Below, in pieces: positions 1-7,725 of a stretch of 64,000 nucleotides of DNA. A program made the translations under genes and the position numbers. Numbering within the stretch: the first letter of the stretch is position 1; every line of letters starts with the position of its first letter. The notes beneath the pieces are model-generated. The model did not search any database. It worked only from the letters and a program-made list of their open reading frames with translations, and was not told where the DNA came from. This DNA comes from Mesostigma viride (Eukaryota > Streptophyta > Mesostigmatophyceae > Mesostigmatales > Mesostigmataceae): positions 1 to 64,000 of the forward strand of contig RPFO01000078.1 of assembly GCA_009746045.1 (NCBI GenBank), given 5' to 3'.

Positions 1-558
1 TGCCAGCCACCGTCAGCGTTGACGATGTTGTTATTCTTCGACCAACCAGCGGCGAGCCTGCGCGAGGATTGTACTCGACACCGCGTGGCCACCCCGAGCA
101 GCAGCGTATGGAAACAGCTGCGAGTAGTCGTTAATGCTGTCGACGGTCTGGACCTCCTGCCAGTACCTCGAGGCGCCTGATGATGGAGGACGTGTACGCG
201 GGAACTTTCGCCGAACCCCCCGTGCGTGGGTCCCCTTGTGGAAAAACATTGCGAAAGGAGTGCAAGTCCACGAACCCAGGACGTGGGGAGGCGGACCGCG
301 ACCACCAGACCCTTGTTATGATTTGCCGTCGCTTGCTGAGAAGGGTGACTGAGATTGGACTCGTTGAGTCGTGTGCTGACCCAGCGCACTTCACGAAGGT
401 ATTGCATGGACTTGATAGCGCGCGAGACCAGGAATTGTCCGAAAGCCATCGATTGTTGTATACATTCGAATGGAGATATTTTACTGAAGAAGCTGGAACG
501 GAGTATGGGGATTTTTTACCTTCCCCATCAACCCGTCTTCGAGGTTTGGACAGGGCGC
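1..558. other. Left-edge stretch with no confident gene
   Basis: No clean gene is visible. On the minus strand a frame is open from about 574 down to 131 but has no ATG. A second minus frame gives a plausible C-terminus ending near 31, with the segment SINDYSQLFPYAAARGG. On the plus strand 180-581 is open for 133 codons. Because the adjacent viral genes run leftward with almost no spacing, the best guess is a further leftward viral gene that is frameshifted or decayed, its end cut by the window edge. No family was recognised and none of the frames can be preferred with confidence. Confidence 0.25.
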
Positions 559-840
559 TCAGACCAGTGTTTTGCTACTGAGTACGCTTTCCCGAGCAGG
601 CGTACTCTTCGCGATCATGTTGGATGGGATGTGTCCGAGCGCGGAATCGACAATGCCCGCCGCCTGTTTGGCAGCCCGCGCCCCGTCGCCAATTTTTGAG
701 ATGACTTCGCCAGCGACGTGCCCGGCTTTCTTGACAGCTGACACGATGGCCGCCCCGTCGCCGACCCTCTTGATAGCGTTGCCGGCAAACTCTCCCACGC
801 GTCTAGCCACGTTTCCGATTGCTCCAAAATTAACTTTCAT
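559..840 (-). CDS. Small basic amphipathic protein, candidate minor virion protein
   Basis: A 93-residue protein starting at the ATG at 840, which overlaps the stop of the upstream gene (830-832) by 11 bases. This start was chosen over a longer in-frame one because it fits the tight overlaps of the cassette and drops a poorly biased leader. The N-terminal 75 residues alternate Val/Ala/Ile/Gly with Lys/Arg (for example VARRVGEFAGNAIKRVGDG) and predict amphipathic helices. There is no signal peptide or catalytic motif. Small amphipathic or membrane-active core proteins are common in adenovirus-, polinton- and virophage-like capsids. Assignment here is by context and composition only. Confidence 0.55.
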   Translation of the reverse strand: MKVNFGAIGNVARRVGEFAGNAIKRVGDGAAIVSAVKKAGHVAGEVISKIGDGARAAKQAAGIVDSALGHIPSNMIAKSTPARESVLSSKTLV

Positions 841-1219
841 CGTCCTCGATAGTACTAGATGGCTGAGAAATAAATCTGGTTTGTGGCTGGACGGTCCTGT
901 CAAGGGCCATATACTTCAAAACGCTCCCGATCTTCCTCGCCTCTATTCCCATCGCCTTCTGAGGGCTTATGCGGAAGGAGAGCTGAAGAGCCCAATCCGA
1001 GTAGACAGTTATAGGAGCGTCGTCCTCGTCGAGCAGTCGGATCGTGATGTTGCTGGGAGAGTCCTTGAGATGCTGCCACAAAGGGGTCGCTGCCTGCCAA
1101 ACAATGGGTTCTAAGAACTGCGACATGTTGGGACAGACGGCCAAAAGGCCTCCATATCCCGTGCCTGTCGACGATGATATCACGTTTCCTCGAACGATGT
1201 CGCTGTATACATACACCAT
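830..1219 (-). CDS. Putative virion protein, 129 aa, partner of the 187-aa ORF
   Basis: Starts two bases after the stop of the 187-aa gene and ends overlapping the next gene by 11 bases, so the three are very likely co-transcribed leftward. It begins MVYVYSDIVRGNVISSSTG. It resembles, from memory, the second half of an uncharacterised protein of animal-genome viral elements in which a 'VY(C/S)D(L/I)V' segment is followed by 'P-L-L-x' strands. In those the segment corresponding to the preceding 187-aa ORF appears to be in the same polypeptide. That similarity is recognised by eye, not searched. No enzyme motif is visible. A structural role is inferred from position in the virion-gene block. 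Confidence 0.5.
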   Translation of the reverse strand: MVYVYSDIVRGNVISSSTGTGYGGLLAVCPNMSQFLEPIVWQAATPLWQHLKDSPSNITIRLLDEDDAPITVYSDWALQLSFRISPQKAMGIEARKIGSVLKYMALDRTVQPQTRFISQPSSTIEDDES

Positions 1220-1221
1220 TC

Positions 1222-1785
1222 TCAGTCTCCCATTCGTGCTGGCCGGTTGCTAGCGAGGACGCCTGTGAAAGGATATGATCCTTCCATGAGCCCCAACACC
1301 CGGCCCGTGGGCTCATCCACCGCGACAGAGAACTCGGTGGCATTTGTCACGGTAAACAGACTAGTCGCCCTGTTGTACGTGACCGAGAACCCAGGATCTA
1401 CCGCCTTCAAAGCTTCCTCTATGTTTTTTCGGTTTTCGATAGTCGTGTACGAGCCGAGCGGCAAGGTCACCTTCGTAGGGGACTCGCTGCCAGACAAACG
1501 GACAGTGAAGTATCGGTTTCCTTCGCTGATGTGAGTCTGTTCAAACGGGATGGTCATGAGGGTAAGCCCGACGTCGTGATAATCGTCAAGGAGTCCCGCC
1601 GGGATGTCCCATACCGGATCCACTAGCGTCCCGCGAGTTCGGTTCTCCGTGCGAAGAGTGAGTGTCAGCGTTTCCTGGATGAACTCTTCATCGGCCACTT
1701 CTTCTGACAATAGCTCAGAAGTAATTTCGTTTGTCCCAAAAACCTTGACGACGCCTTCCTCAATTTTCGCCGATGCCCTTTTCAT
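1222..1785 (-). CDS. Putative beta-rich virion protein, 187 aa
   Basis: Its ATG overlaps the TGA of the 48-aa ORF (ATGA, 1782-1785) and its stop lies two bases before the next ATG, so it sits inside a leftward operon-like block. The protein is beta-rich with repeated Thr/Val/Leu strands, a segment RYFTVRLSGSESPTKVTLPLG followed by a short helix (NRKNIEEALKAV), then VTNATEFSVAVDEPTGRVLGL. The order 'strand, small helix, strand, LGL/LGF' matches the first half of the uncharacterised viral-element protein mentioned for its neighbour. Function is unknown. A capsid-associated role is inferred. An alternative is a fibre or scaffold protein. Confidence 0.5.
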   Translation of the reverse strand: MKRASAKIEEGVVKVFGTNEITSELLSEEVADEEFIQETLTLTLRTENRTRGTLVDPVWDIPAGLLDDYHDVGLTLMTIPFEQTHISEGNRYFTVRLSGSESPTKVTLPLGSYTTIENRKNIEEALKAVDPGFSVTYNRATSLFTVTNATEFSVAVDEPTGRVLGLMEGSYPFTGVLASNRPARMGD

Positions 1786-1928
1786 GGCGCGCCTTGTCTT
1801 CCCTGTGAGTGGCTTCTTCTACAGTAGAGCATGGCTGCCTCAATGAACTCTCGTGGGACATTTGGATGGAGGGTCATCCATTGAGAGATCTCGAGCATCT
1901 CGGCGTCAGTGAACAGCGGGCTGCTCAT
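1782..1928 (-). CDS. 48-aa ORF between zinc-finger and virion genes
   Basis: A short ORF of 48 codons fits exactly in the gap between the zinc-finger gene (stop 1931-1933) and the 187-aa gene (ATG 1785). It starts two bases downstream of the former stop and its TGA overlaps the latter start as ATGA. The protein begins MSSPLFTDAEMLEISQW and ends with a basic tail (YCRRSHSQGRQGAP). The exact tiling is the main evidence that it is real. No family was recognised and the chance of a spurious ORF remains because it is so short. Confidence 0.5.
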   Translation of the reverse strand: MSSPLFTDAEMLEISQWMTLHPNVPREFIEAAMLYCRRSHSQGRQGAP

Positions 1929-1930
1929 GT

Positions 1931-2434
1931 TTACTCTTCTGTGAGATTTTTTTCAGCGCCTTCTTTTGGAATTCCCACGACCGTGTTGTGGACCCTCCTG
2001 AGATGCAGCAGGAGGTTTTTTTCGTTTGCGAACGTGCTCTTACACCCGGGTTGTGGGCATTTCCACCTCGCGCCTCCCACCTGGACTCGTTTCCCGACAG
2101 GTACACCCGCAGGCTCCGGGGGTGCCGCCACTGCTTCATCGACGACAACCGGTTCGGGAGCCGGCGCGACAGGGGCCGGTTGGGCATACGCGGACAATGG
2201 GGGGTACGCGACCGGTCTAGAGTTCGCCATCACTGACGCCATGAGAAGGGCATCCTTGAACCCTCGCGCCTCTGCGACCTTCCCTTTGTTCACCGCTCTT
2301 CGGACCGGCGCGCTGTGGATGACAATGGTGTTGGTCGATGAAGCGGTCACCTGCGACTGGGGTGCGACCTTACGCTTCGGTTTTCCCCTTTTACTTGAAG
2401 GACGGCGCCGTGCTGATTTCTGACGCCTTGCCAT
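1931..2434 (-). CDS. C2H2 zinc-finger protein with basic N-terminus
   Basis: A 167-residue protein. Residues 1-22 are strongly basic (MARRQKSARRRPSSKRGKPK), suggesting nuclear localisation or DNA packaging. Residues 75-112 are Pro/Ala/Val rich and probably flexible. Near the C-terminus a single classical zinc finger has C126, C131, H144 and H149 (C-x4-C-x12-H-x4-H; CPQPGCKSTFANEKNLLLHL). It likely binds DNA or RNA. A role as transcription regulator or as a DNA-condensing core protein is inferred from its place between candidate virion genes. It starts at the ATG at 2434, 12 bases after the stop of the upstream broken ORF. Confidence 0.65.
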   Translation of the reverse strand: MARRQKSARRRPSSKRGKPKRKVAPQSQVTASSTNTIVIHSAPVRRAVNKGKVAEARGFKDALLMASVMANSRPVAYPPLSAYAQPAPVAPAPEPVVVDEAVAAPPEPAGVPVGKRVQVGGARWKCPQPGCKSTFANEKNLLLHLRRVHNTVVGIPKEGAEKNLTEE

Positions 2435-2446
2435 TTCTGCATATAA

Positions 2447-3315
2447 TCATAGATTTTTATAACGTCCAAGTGAGGGTCTTGTTAGTCGACACGGCCATTT
2501 TTCCAGCGCGCGACTTGCAAAACGCGTAGACAACGCTATGTTTGTTGACGTGTCAGTGGTGATGCGAGGAATCCGCAATGCGATTTCAAACACCCCGTCA
2601 TCCTCCTCGTATCCTGAAACAACATTCCAGTTGCTGCCAATTATAACGTTTACCGGCCAGACGGACAGGCCGCTAGCCGTTAAGCGATATGGGTTTGATA
2701 TGTCGAGAATCGTTGGTGGGTTGTTATCAAATGTTAACCTGACAAGGATATTGGTCAACGCGGTCGGAAGAGTTAGTTCCGATTGCGTGGCCGGGTCGTG
2801 GAAAGACATCACAGCCACGGGGCGCCATGCCAAAATTGCGGAAGCGGGTAGTCGTATATGGGCTGCCTCAACCGACCAGATCTGCTTCCAAAATCGTGTG
2901 CGATATACGCCTAGTTTCTCGGACATCTTCATACAGGGCCACGTCCATCCCGTGATTGCCGCCAATTGACGACAGGCTTGAACCATAATAGTAGCTTAGG
3001 CTAGAAGCAAATAAAAGCGGGCTCGGGCCAGATACTGTTGGATCTAATACCTGGAACGTCACGGTCGCCAAATGGATCATACCAGTAACTGGAGGATCAA
3101 CCAGTGAAATATGATCACAGGTTATGTCAACGTACGACGAGGATTTTGATTGTCGTTGTAGAAAAACCGCCAGTCCACGCTTCTCCAACGACTACGTTGA
3201 TAAGCAACGGATCATTGCTCAACTTGGTGTTTGAAAATCCAAGTCTTACATAAAACTTCCTCACCGACTGACGAGCTGGTAGAATCCCATATATTTTGGC
3301 AGTATATTGGTTCAT
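2447..3315 (-). pseudogene. Frameshifted virion-block ORF (or three overlapping small ORFs)
   Basis: Coding-like sequence runs leftward through three frames in turn. The first begins at the ATG at 3315, which overlaps the TGA of the 815-aa gene as ATGA, and runs to about 3165. The second runs to about 2900. The third ends at 2447. The first switch coincides with a T5 run (coding strand) at 3163-3167, where the text passes from ...EAWTGGF to LQRQSKSSSYVDI. The second switch lies somewhere between 2870 and 2960. Together they make about 290 codons of beta-rich protein, plausibly one structural gene damaged twice or mis-assembled. Three separate overlapping genes remain possible, given the compact layout. 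No family was recognised. Confidence 0.45.
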
Positions 3316-5759
3316 TTGCACGCCGTATTGAACATCTGGACACTTAACAACCGTACGATGACACTCTCATTTGTGAGTGTTAGCTCCTTGAACCAAGTAT
3401 CCGCCACACCCGGTACGGGTTTTGTGACGCTATATTTGCCAAAAATGCTACAATTCCTCGACGAGGTGGACCTGTGACGCAGCTCCAACACGTCTCCGAC
3501 GGCTGTGTACGATCCGGATGGGTTGTTGGTTTTTAGAGAGTCGAACTCTATGTCTTGTAGGTCATCTTTGATTGGCCAGACATACGCGCCGTGGTACTCT
3601 CCGCTCAAGTGGAAGACTGGTCGGAGGGGCATCGGAATGTACGGGTCAATAATGTCTGTAGGAGTGGTTGTAAATATACCGGACGAGTTTGAGATTTTAG
3701 TCATGTCACTAAGTTCTTGAGGAGTTGTTTTGGATATATAACGCTCCACCTTCCCATCCGATTTTCTTCGAAATGCCACCCAGTAGCTGTTTTGTTGTCT
3801 CCATGATGAGTTTAACGTGTATCGAACCTTCGACTTCAGATTGTCAAACAGGTCGAGTGCATAGTCACTATGGTGCAGATTGATACCCAGCATACCCCAA
3901 TGCGTCGTAGCCGCATTTCTCCAATTCTGATGGGCATCTGTCGTGGCCGGGTGATATTTATTCGTCAAAGACATAGTATTTTCTGCAAACGAGACGAAAG
4001 CATCGTTGCTGCCCAAATATAGCCGAAAACACAATAGAAATGGGCCGTCGATGAGCTGCTCTGAAAAAACAACACATTTGCTTGGTGCCGGAGTGGCTGT
4101 TTTTACAAAAAAGAATTTTTCGGGAGACCCTTCAAAGTAGTATTTCGAAGCTTCTGCTTGCAGCGTGGTCACGGAGTGGCGCGAGAATGATTCTAGAGAA
4201 TGGAGCGTCGTAGCGGGGCCGTCTATCTCCACGGTCTCTCCTGACAGGTTTGGCGAGTCCTTTACGGTTACGATCCTGTATCTGAGTTCTACATCATCGC
4301 CTTCGGATGGATTTTGAAACGTCGTTGTCTTCAACGTCCCATCCAAGGCCCCTTGAGATACTCCGTTCGCCAACAGATGAAAACCGGTGAGAGGAGGCAA
4401 CGACTTTCCCCACCCCACATCATGGTCTGCGTAGACGCCGTTGATCGCGATTTTTACAGGATTTAGATATGAAATATAGGAACTTGGTGTCCGGATGCCG
4501 GAGTGCAGTTGGCTCATTTTTGAAACGCATACCATCACCCCTCCTTTGTGGGTGGTGTAGGAGGTGAGGGTCGAGTCGTTGTAGACGTCTATCTCGTAGT
4601 TCATATACTTGTTACTATCTGCCGCGACTGGCGCGGTGATTACGGCGTCTTCCCCGCGCAGTCCCCCGTTTTGCGAGAGGGAGACTCCGCCGATGGTCGG
4701 AGTGGTCGGCGTGAGCTGGGTGGAATTCATGTACCACCTGATGGGGAGTTTGCGTTGGTATGCGAAGGGGGTCGTCATCTTTATGCCCTGTTTGAGGGTC
4801 GTTCCCTCTACGACCTCCCAATTAGCGGTGGTTGGATTGGTGCTCCAGTAGAGTGCGTTCACAGGGTCAATCGGACCCATTCGCCAGTCCGTCAGTGGCG
4901 AGTATGTACGCGTGATGGTGAAGGATCTCCCAGTTAGTGGAAGGCGTCGGTTGTCGTCGCGAATCGTGGCGAAAGACAACAACTCCACGCGGAGAGGGAG
5001 GCCGTTAAATCGAGATCCGCCGAGACCATAGAAAGAGTCGGAAAAGTATGGATATCCTACCTCTCCGTCCACAACGCTCTCCCCCGTGCGCGCCTGGGTC
5101 GTGTGGTAGTCGCGATAGGTAAACTTACAGATTCCACTCGCGTCGCCATTCGTAACGTTGTAGGGCAGCTGGACTCGCACATCCTGGTCATTGATGACGT
5201 TGAACGCGTTTTGGTGCGACACGGTCGTCCCGTCTTCGAGATGGAGGACGAAATCCCCGTTCAAGTTAGCTATCGACGTTTTGCCTACCCCGTGTTGGTC
5301 AAAAAGGTAGTCCAATTGCGCGCGGGTCAGGACTCTGCCACCAGGGTCTAGCAACGTATCAGGGCTAAAGTCGAAGACGTGGTACTGGGTTGCTCCCACT
5401 TTCGCCGTAAGGTAAGGTTCATTTAGAGTGAGATCGTCGACTAAAGTAGTCCCTGATTTAAAATAGGAATACCCATTCACGACGAGACTGTAAGCAAGTT
5501 CCGATGGGTCGCTTGCGGTCTCGTCGTCGTAATTGTCTCCGAGTCGCACATTTGTCGGCTGGCTCGGGTAGAAAATTTTGAATCCGTCGACAACGAGTGA
5601 CTCATCGAATGGATGTGAAGTGCCAAGAAGTAACGTAACGCTAGCTTGAAGCCCATCTATGTCTGTTTCGATGTTAGAAACACGCTCCTCCATTTCAGGG
5701 TCGAGCGTTAACCCGGTGGCGAGATTGGTCGGTCTGCTCAATGTTGTTAGAACGACCAT
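3312..5759 (-). CDS. Large beta-rich protein, candidate fibre/spike or capsid protein
   Basis: An 815-residue protein, the largest of the leftward block and first in transcription order. Residues about 22-45 form a short heptad-like coiled coil (MEERVSNIETDIDGLQASV), followed by about 770 residues rich in Thr, Ser, Tyr, Asn and Asp with alternating strand patterns, no transmembrane segment and no catalytic motif. A short N-terminal coiled coil plus a long beta-rich body is typical of trimeric fibres. By size and position it could also be the major capsid protein, but I see no signature that settles it. The start at 5759 leaves only 24 bases to the divergent gene; M23 (5693) is an alternative. 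Confidence 0.55.
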   Translation of the reverse strand: MVVLTTLSRPTNLATGLTLDPEMEERVSNIETDIDGLQASVTLLLGTSHPFDESLVVDGFKIFYPSQPTNVRLGDNYDDETASDPSELAYSLVVNGYSYFKSGTTLVDDLTLNEPYLTAKVGATQYHVFDFSPDTLLDPGGRVLTRAQLDYLFDQHGVGKTSIANLNGDFVLHLEDGTTVSHQNAFNVINDQDVRVQLPYNVTNGDASGICKFTYRDYHTTQARTGESVVDGEVGYPYFSDSFYGLGGSRFNGLPLRVELLSFATIRDDNRRLPLTGRSFTITRTYSPLTDWRMGPIDPVNALYWSTNPTTANWEVVEGTTLKQGIKMTTPFAYQRKLPIRWYMNSTQLTPTTPTIGGVSLSQNGGLRGEDAVITAPVAADSNKYMNYEIDVYNDSTLTSYTTHKGGVMVCVSKMSQLHSGIRTPSSYISYLNPVKIAINGVYADHDVGWGKSLPPLTGFHLLANGVSQGALDGTLKTTTFQNPSEGDDVELRYRIVTVKDSPNLSGETVEIDGPATTLHSLESFSRHSVTTLQAEASKYYFEGSPEKFFFVKTATPAPSKCVVFSEQLIDGPFLLCFRLYLGSNDAFVSFAENTMSLTNKYHPATTDAHQNWRNAATTHWGMLGINLHHSDYALDLFDNLKSKVRYTLNSSWRQQNSYWVAFRRKSDGKVERYISKTTPQELSDMTKISNSSGIFTTTPTDIIDPYIPMPLRPVFHLSGEYHGAYVWPIKDDLQDIEFDSLKTNNPSGSYTAVGDVLELRHRSTSSRNCSIFGKYSVTKPVPGVADTWFKELTLTNESVIVRLLSVQMFNTACK

Positions 5760-5783
5760 TTATTATCTACCTAGAATATAAAC
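5760..5783. promoter_or_regulatory. 24-bp divergent promoter between the two viral gene blocks
   Basis: Only 24 AT-rich bases separate the ATG of the leftward 815-aa gene from the ATG of the rightward 175-aa gene. They contain TATTATCTA and GAATATAAAC, TATA-like in the two orientations. Unless translation starts further inside, both transcripts would have almost no 5' leader, so promoter elements may extend into the coding regions. Confidence 0.4.
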
Positions 5784-6311
5784 ATGGCCTCTGAGGCTTC
5801 AGAGACCCCAACGAGCTACCAAGACGAAACCTTCGCCGAGACGCGGGAAGAGCAGGTTGACCTGGTCAAGACAATTCGAAAGGGACAACCGCTGAATGAT
5901 GAACAGAAAAAAGCCCTTCGCGACAAAATGAGGGTTTACCAGCAACGCGCAAAAGCCGAGAGGGAGAAGAGACGAAACGAGGAAAAGGAGGCAGAGATAA
6001 CGAAACGAAAGGTCCTTGCAAAGGAATTGGAGATTCAGCGGCAAAGGCTAGTCGAACTCGAGCTGCAAGAAGCCCGCAACAAATCGCGGATTGAACGCCT
6101 TCTCGCTGAAGATTCAGTCGCCTCAACCCCCGCCGACACGCCAAAACCAAGACGGGGTCGAAAGCCCAAGGAGACAGAGCCGGACTCTCCGCCACCCCCG
6201 ATCAAGACCCGACAGCTCCCACCTCCACCACCGCCACCTGTCGCGATGACGCCATACGAGATGCGCATGGCCGCCATCCGCGCGTCTCTCCTTGCTAGTC
6301 TGGACGATTAA
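5784..6311 (+). CDS. Coiled-coil protein with AT-hook-like and proline-rich C-terminus
   Basis: A 175-residue protein and first gene of the rightward block. Residues about 30-110 are highly charged (KAEREKRRNEEKEAEITK and following) and predict a long helix/coiled coil. Around residues 120-132 PKPRRGRKPKE resembles an AT-hook, followed by two poly-proline stretches. The C-terminus has TPYEMRMAAIRASLLASL. The element PYEMR recurs in the C-terminal domain of the primase-helicase (near 11898), possibly a shared interaction peptide. It probably is a DNA-binding or scaffold protein. No family was recognised. Confidence 0.55.
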   Translation: MASEASETPTSYQDETFAETREEQVDLVKTIRKGQPLNDEQKKALRDKMRVYQQRAKAEREKRRNEEKEAEITKRKVLAKELEIQRQRLVELELQEARNKSRIERLLAEDSVASTPADTPKPRRGRKPKETEPDSPPPPIKTRQLPPPPPPPVAMTPYEMRMAAIRASLLASLDD

Positions 6312-6323
6312 AATGTCTTCAGA

Positions 6324-7208
6324 ATGATAATGGCTATCATCGAAGAGCGACGAATTCATTCACTTGAGAACAAAGACATCAAGCAACGATACGCCCCACA
6401 GCGTCCTGCTCCACCGAATATGCCGAGTCTTCATTTCATCGCAAACTTCTGCGGAGCTCGACGGTCTGGGAAAACTACATCGGCAGTCAACATGGCGAAG
6501 GCTTACTTTGCTAAAAACTCATTCGACAAGCTGTACCTCATTTCAGGGAGTGCCCACACGGAGCCAAAATACAATGAGCTCCCGGAACCAGCTATGACGA
6601 TGGAAGTCTACTCTAACCTGGCATTCGATGGGATGATAGATCATATAAAGTCTGACCTCCACGAATACGAGAGGTACAAGGACGATCTCAAGGTCTGGGA
6701 AACGTTCAAACGCGAATACGTGGATGGGAAAAAAAACGCAGAACTCATGGACCTCTCCATGTACCTACGCCTTGATGCAATGAACTGGGATAAACCTGCG
6801 ACAAGGTTCGAGCACGGTCCTCCTTCGTCGCTCATTCTGATAGACGACATGCAAGGCAGTGCCCTCTATCAGAGCTCTAGCAAAAACGCTGTTGCGGCTT
6901 TCGCGTTCAAACACAGACACTTCCTCACGAGCATGATTTTCCTGACACAGGCGTACACAAGCGGTGGCGTACCACGAGCAGTGCGAGCGAATATATCGTT
7001 TCTTGCGCTGTTCAGAACGAAGGACCATCGAGCCGCGCGACAGATCGCGGAAGAGAGCGCGGGGGCTGTGGCGCCGGACGAGTTTCTCGCGCTATGGGAC
7101 CACGCCGTCAAGGACGATCCTCACGACTTCTTCGCTGTCGACTTCGACCAGCGCGACCCGAAAAAAATGTTTCGTCGAAACTTCAATACATTTCTCTCGA
7201 TAAAATAA
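6324..7208 (+). CDS. A32/FtsK-HerA-like genome packaging ATPase
   Basis: A 294-residue P-loop ATPase expected to pump viral DNA into the capsid. The Walker A motif is at residues 44-51 (GARRSGKT), the Walker B at about 170-175 (LILIDD), and a conserved Gln follows a strand at FLTQAYTSGGVPRAVRANI, the usual sensor region of poxvirus A32 and polinton/virophage ATPases. Length and motif spacing fit that family. It is the clearest virus hallmark in the window. It lies 12 bases after the 175-aa gene in the rightward block. Motif evidence is direct. The packaging role is family knowledge. Confidence 0.85.
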   Translation: MIMAIIEERRIHSLENKDIKQRYAPQRPAPPNMPSLHFIANFCGARRSGKTTSAVNMAKAYFAKNSFDKLYLISGSAHTEPKYNELPEPAMTMEVYSNLAFDGMIDHIKSDLHEYERYKDDLKVWETFKREYVDGKKNAELMDLSMYLRLDAMNWDKPATRFEHGPPSSLILIDDMQGSALYQSSSKNAVAAFAFKHRHFLTSMIFLTQAYTSGGVPRAVRANISFLALFRTKDHRAARQIAEESAGAVAPDEFLALWDHAVKDDPHDFFAVDFDQRDPKKMFRRNFNTFLSIK

Positions 7209-7230
7209 TTTTCTCTGAACATGATATACT
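7209..7230 (+). promoter_or_regulatory. Promoter-like motif TTCTCTGAACAT upstream of AT-hook gene
   Basis: The 22-base gap before the ATG at 7231 contains TTTTCTCTGAACATGATATA. Almost the same text (TTTTTCTGAACAT, then GGTATAC) precedes the primase-helicase ATG at 8981-9001. A pyrimidine tract, TCTGAACAT, then an AT-rich TATAC at the same short distance from two start codons suggests a viral early promoter element. Function is inferred from recurrence only. Confidence 0.45.
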
Positions 7231-7725
7231 ATGGATATTCCGTCCATCAAACGATACGCAGGCGCCGAGAAGGAGTACGTGTTGGACACCCAAGCACTCC
7301 TCCGATATTGTTCGGGTTCTCGACTGGGGCAGAAAACTCTAGAACGTGTCGTCAGGATCCTTCAAGAAGCAGGCCACCACGACACGATTCCGTCCACCTG
7401 TCACGACATGAGCCCCGAAATCCGATTGGCCATCCTCGCCTTGGTGGGCGATCGCAGGCGTCCACGTGGGCGCTCACCCTCCAAAACGGAAAAACGACAC
7501 GAACCGAAACGGCCTCGAGGGCGCCCAAGGATCCACCCCGTAGGGTATAAAAAGCCTCGAGCCAAAAAATTGTCTCATGTTCAGTCATCAGATGACGGTG
7601 ACCGTAGAGGAGCGTCGCGAGCAATGGCGACGGGCCCAGGCGAAGAGGCGAGCAATCGCCCGCGACCAGACGAACTGCATCTCGGCGAAAAGCAAGGTCA
7701 AGAAGGGCGTCTGGAATCCCAGTGA
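7231..7725 (+). CDS. AT-hook protein overlapping the recombinase gene
   Basis: A 164-residue protein. Residues 1-75 are mixed helical (LDTQALLRYCSGSRLGQKTL), then two AT-hook-like blocks follow: RRPRGRSPSKTEKR and KRPRGRPRIHP (classical GRP core). The tail is polar and may be partly an overlap artefact, because its last 149 bases lie in a different frame inside the tyrosine recombinase ORF. It probably binds the minor groove of AT-rich DNA. A role as recombinase or replication accessory factor is inferred from position. The start is supported by the promoter-like motif directly upstream. Confidence 0.5.
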   Translation: MDIPSIKRYAGAEKEYVLDTQALLRYCSGSRLGQKTLERVVRILQEAGHHDTIPSTCHDMSPEIRLAILALVGDRRRPRGRSPSKTEKRHEPKRPRGRPRIHPVGYKKPRAKKLSHVQSSDDGDRRGASRAMATGPGEEASNRPRPDELHLGEKQGQEGRLESQ

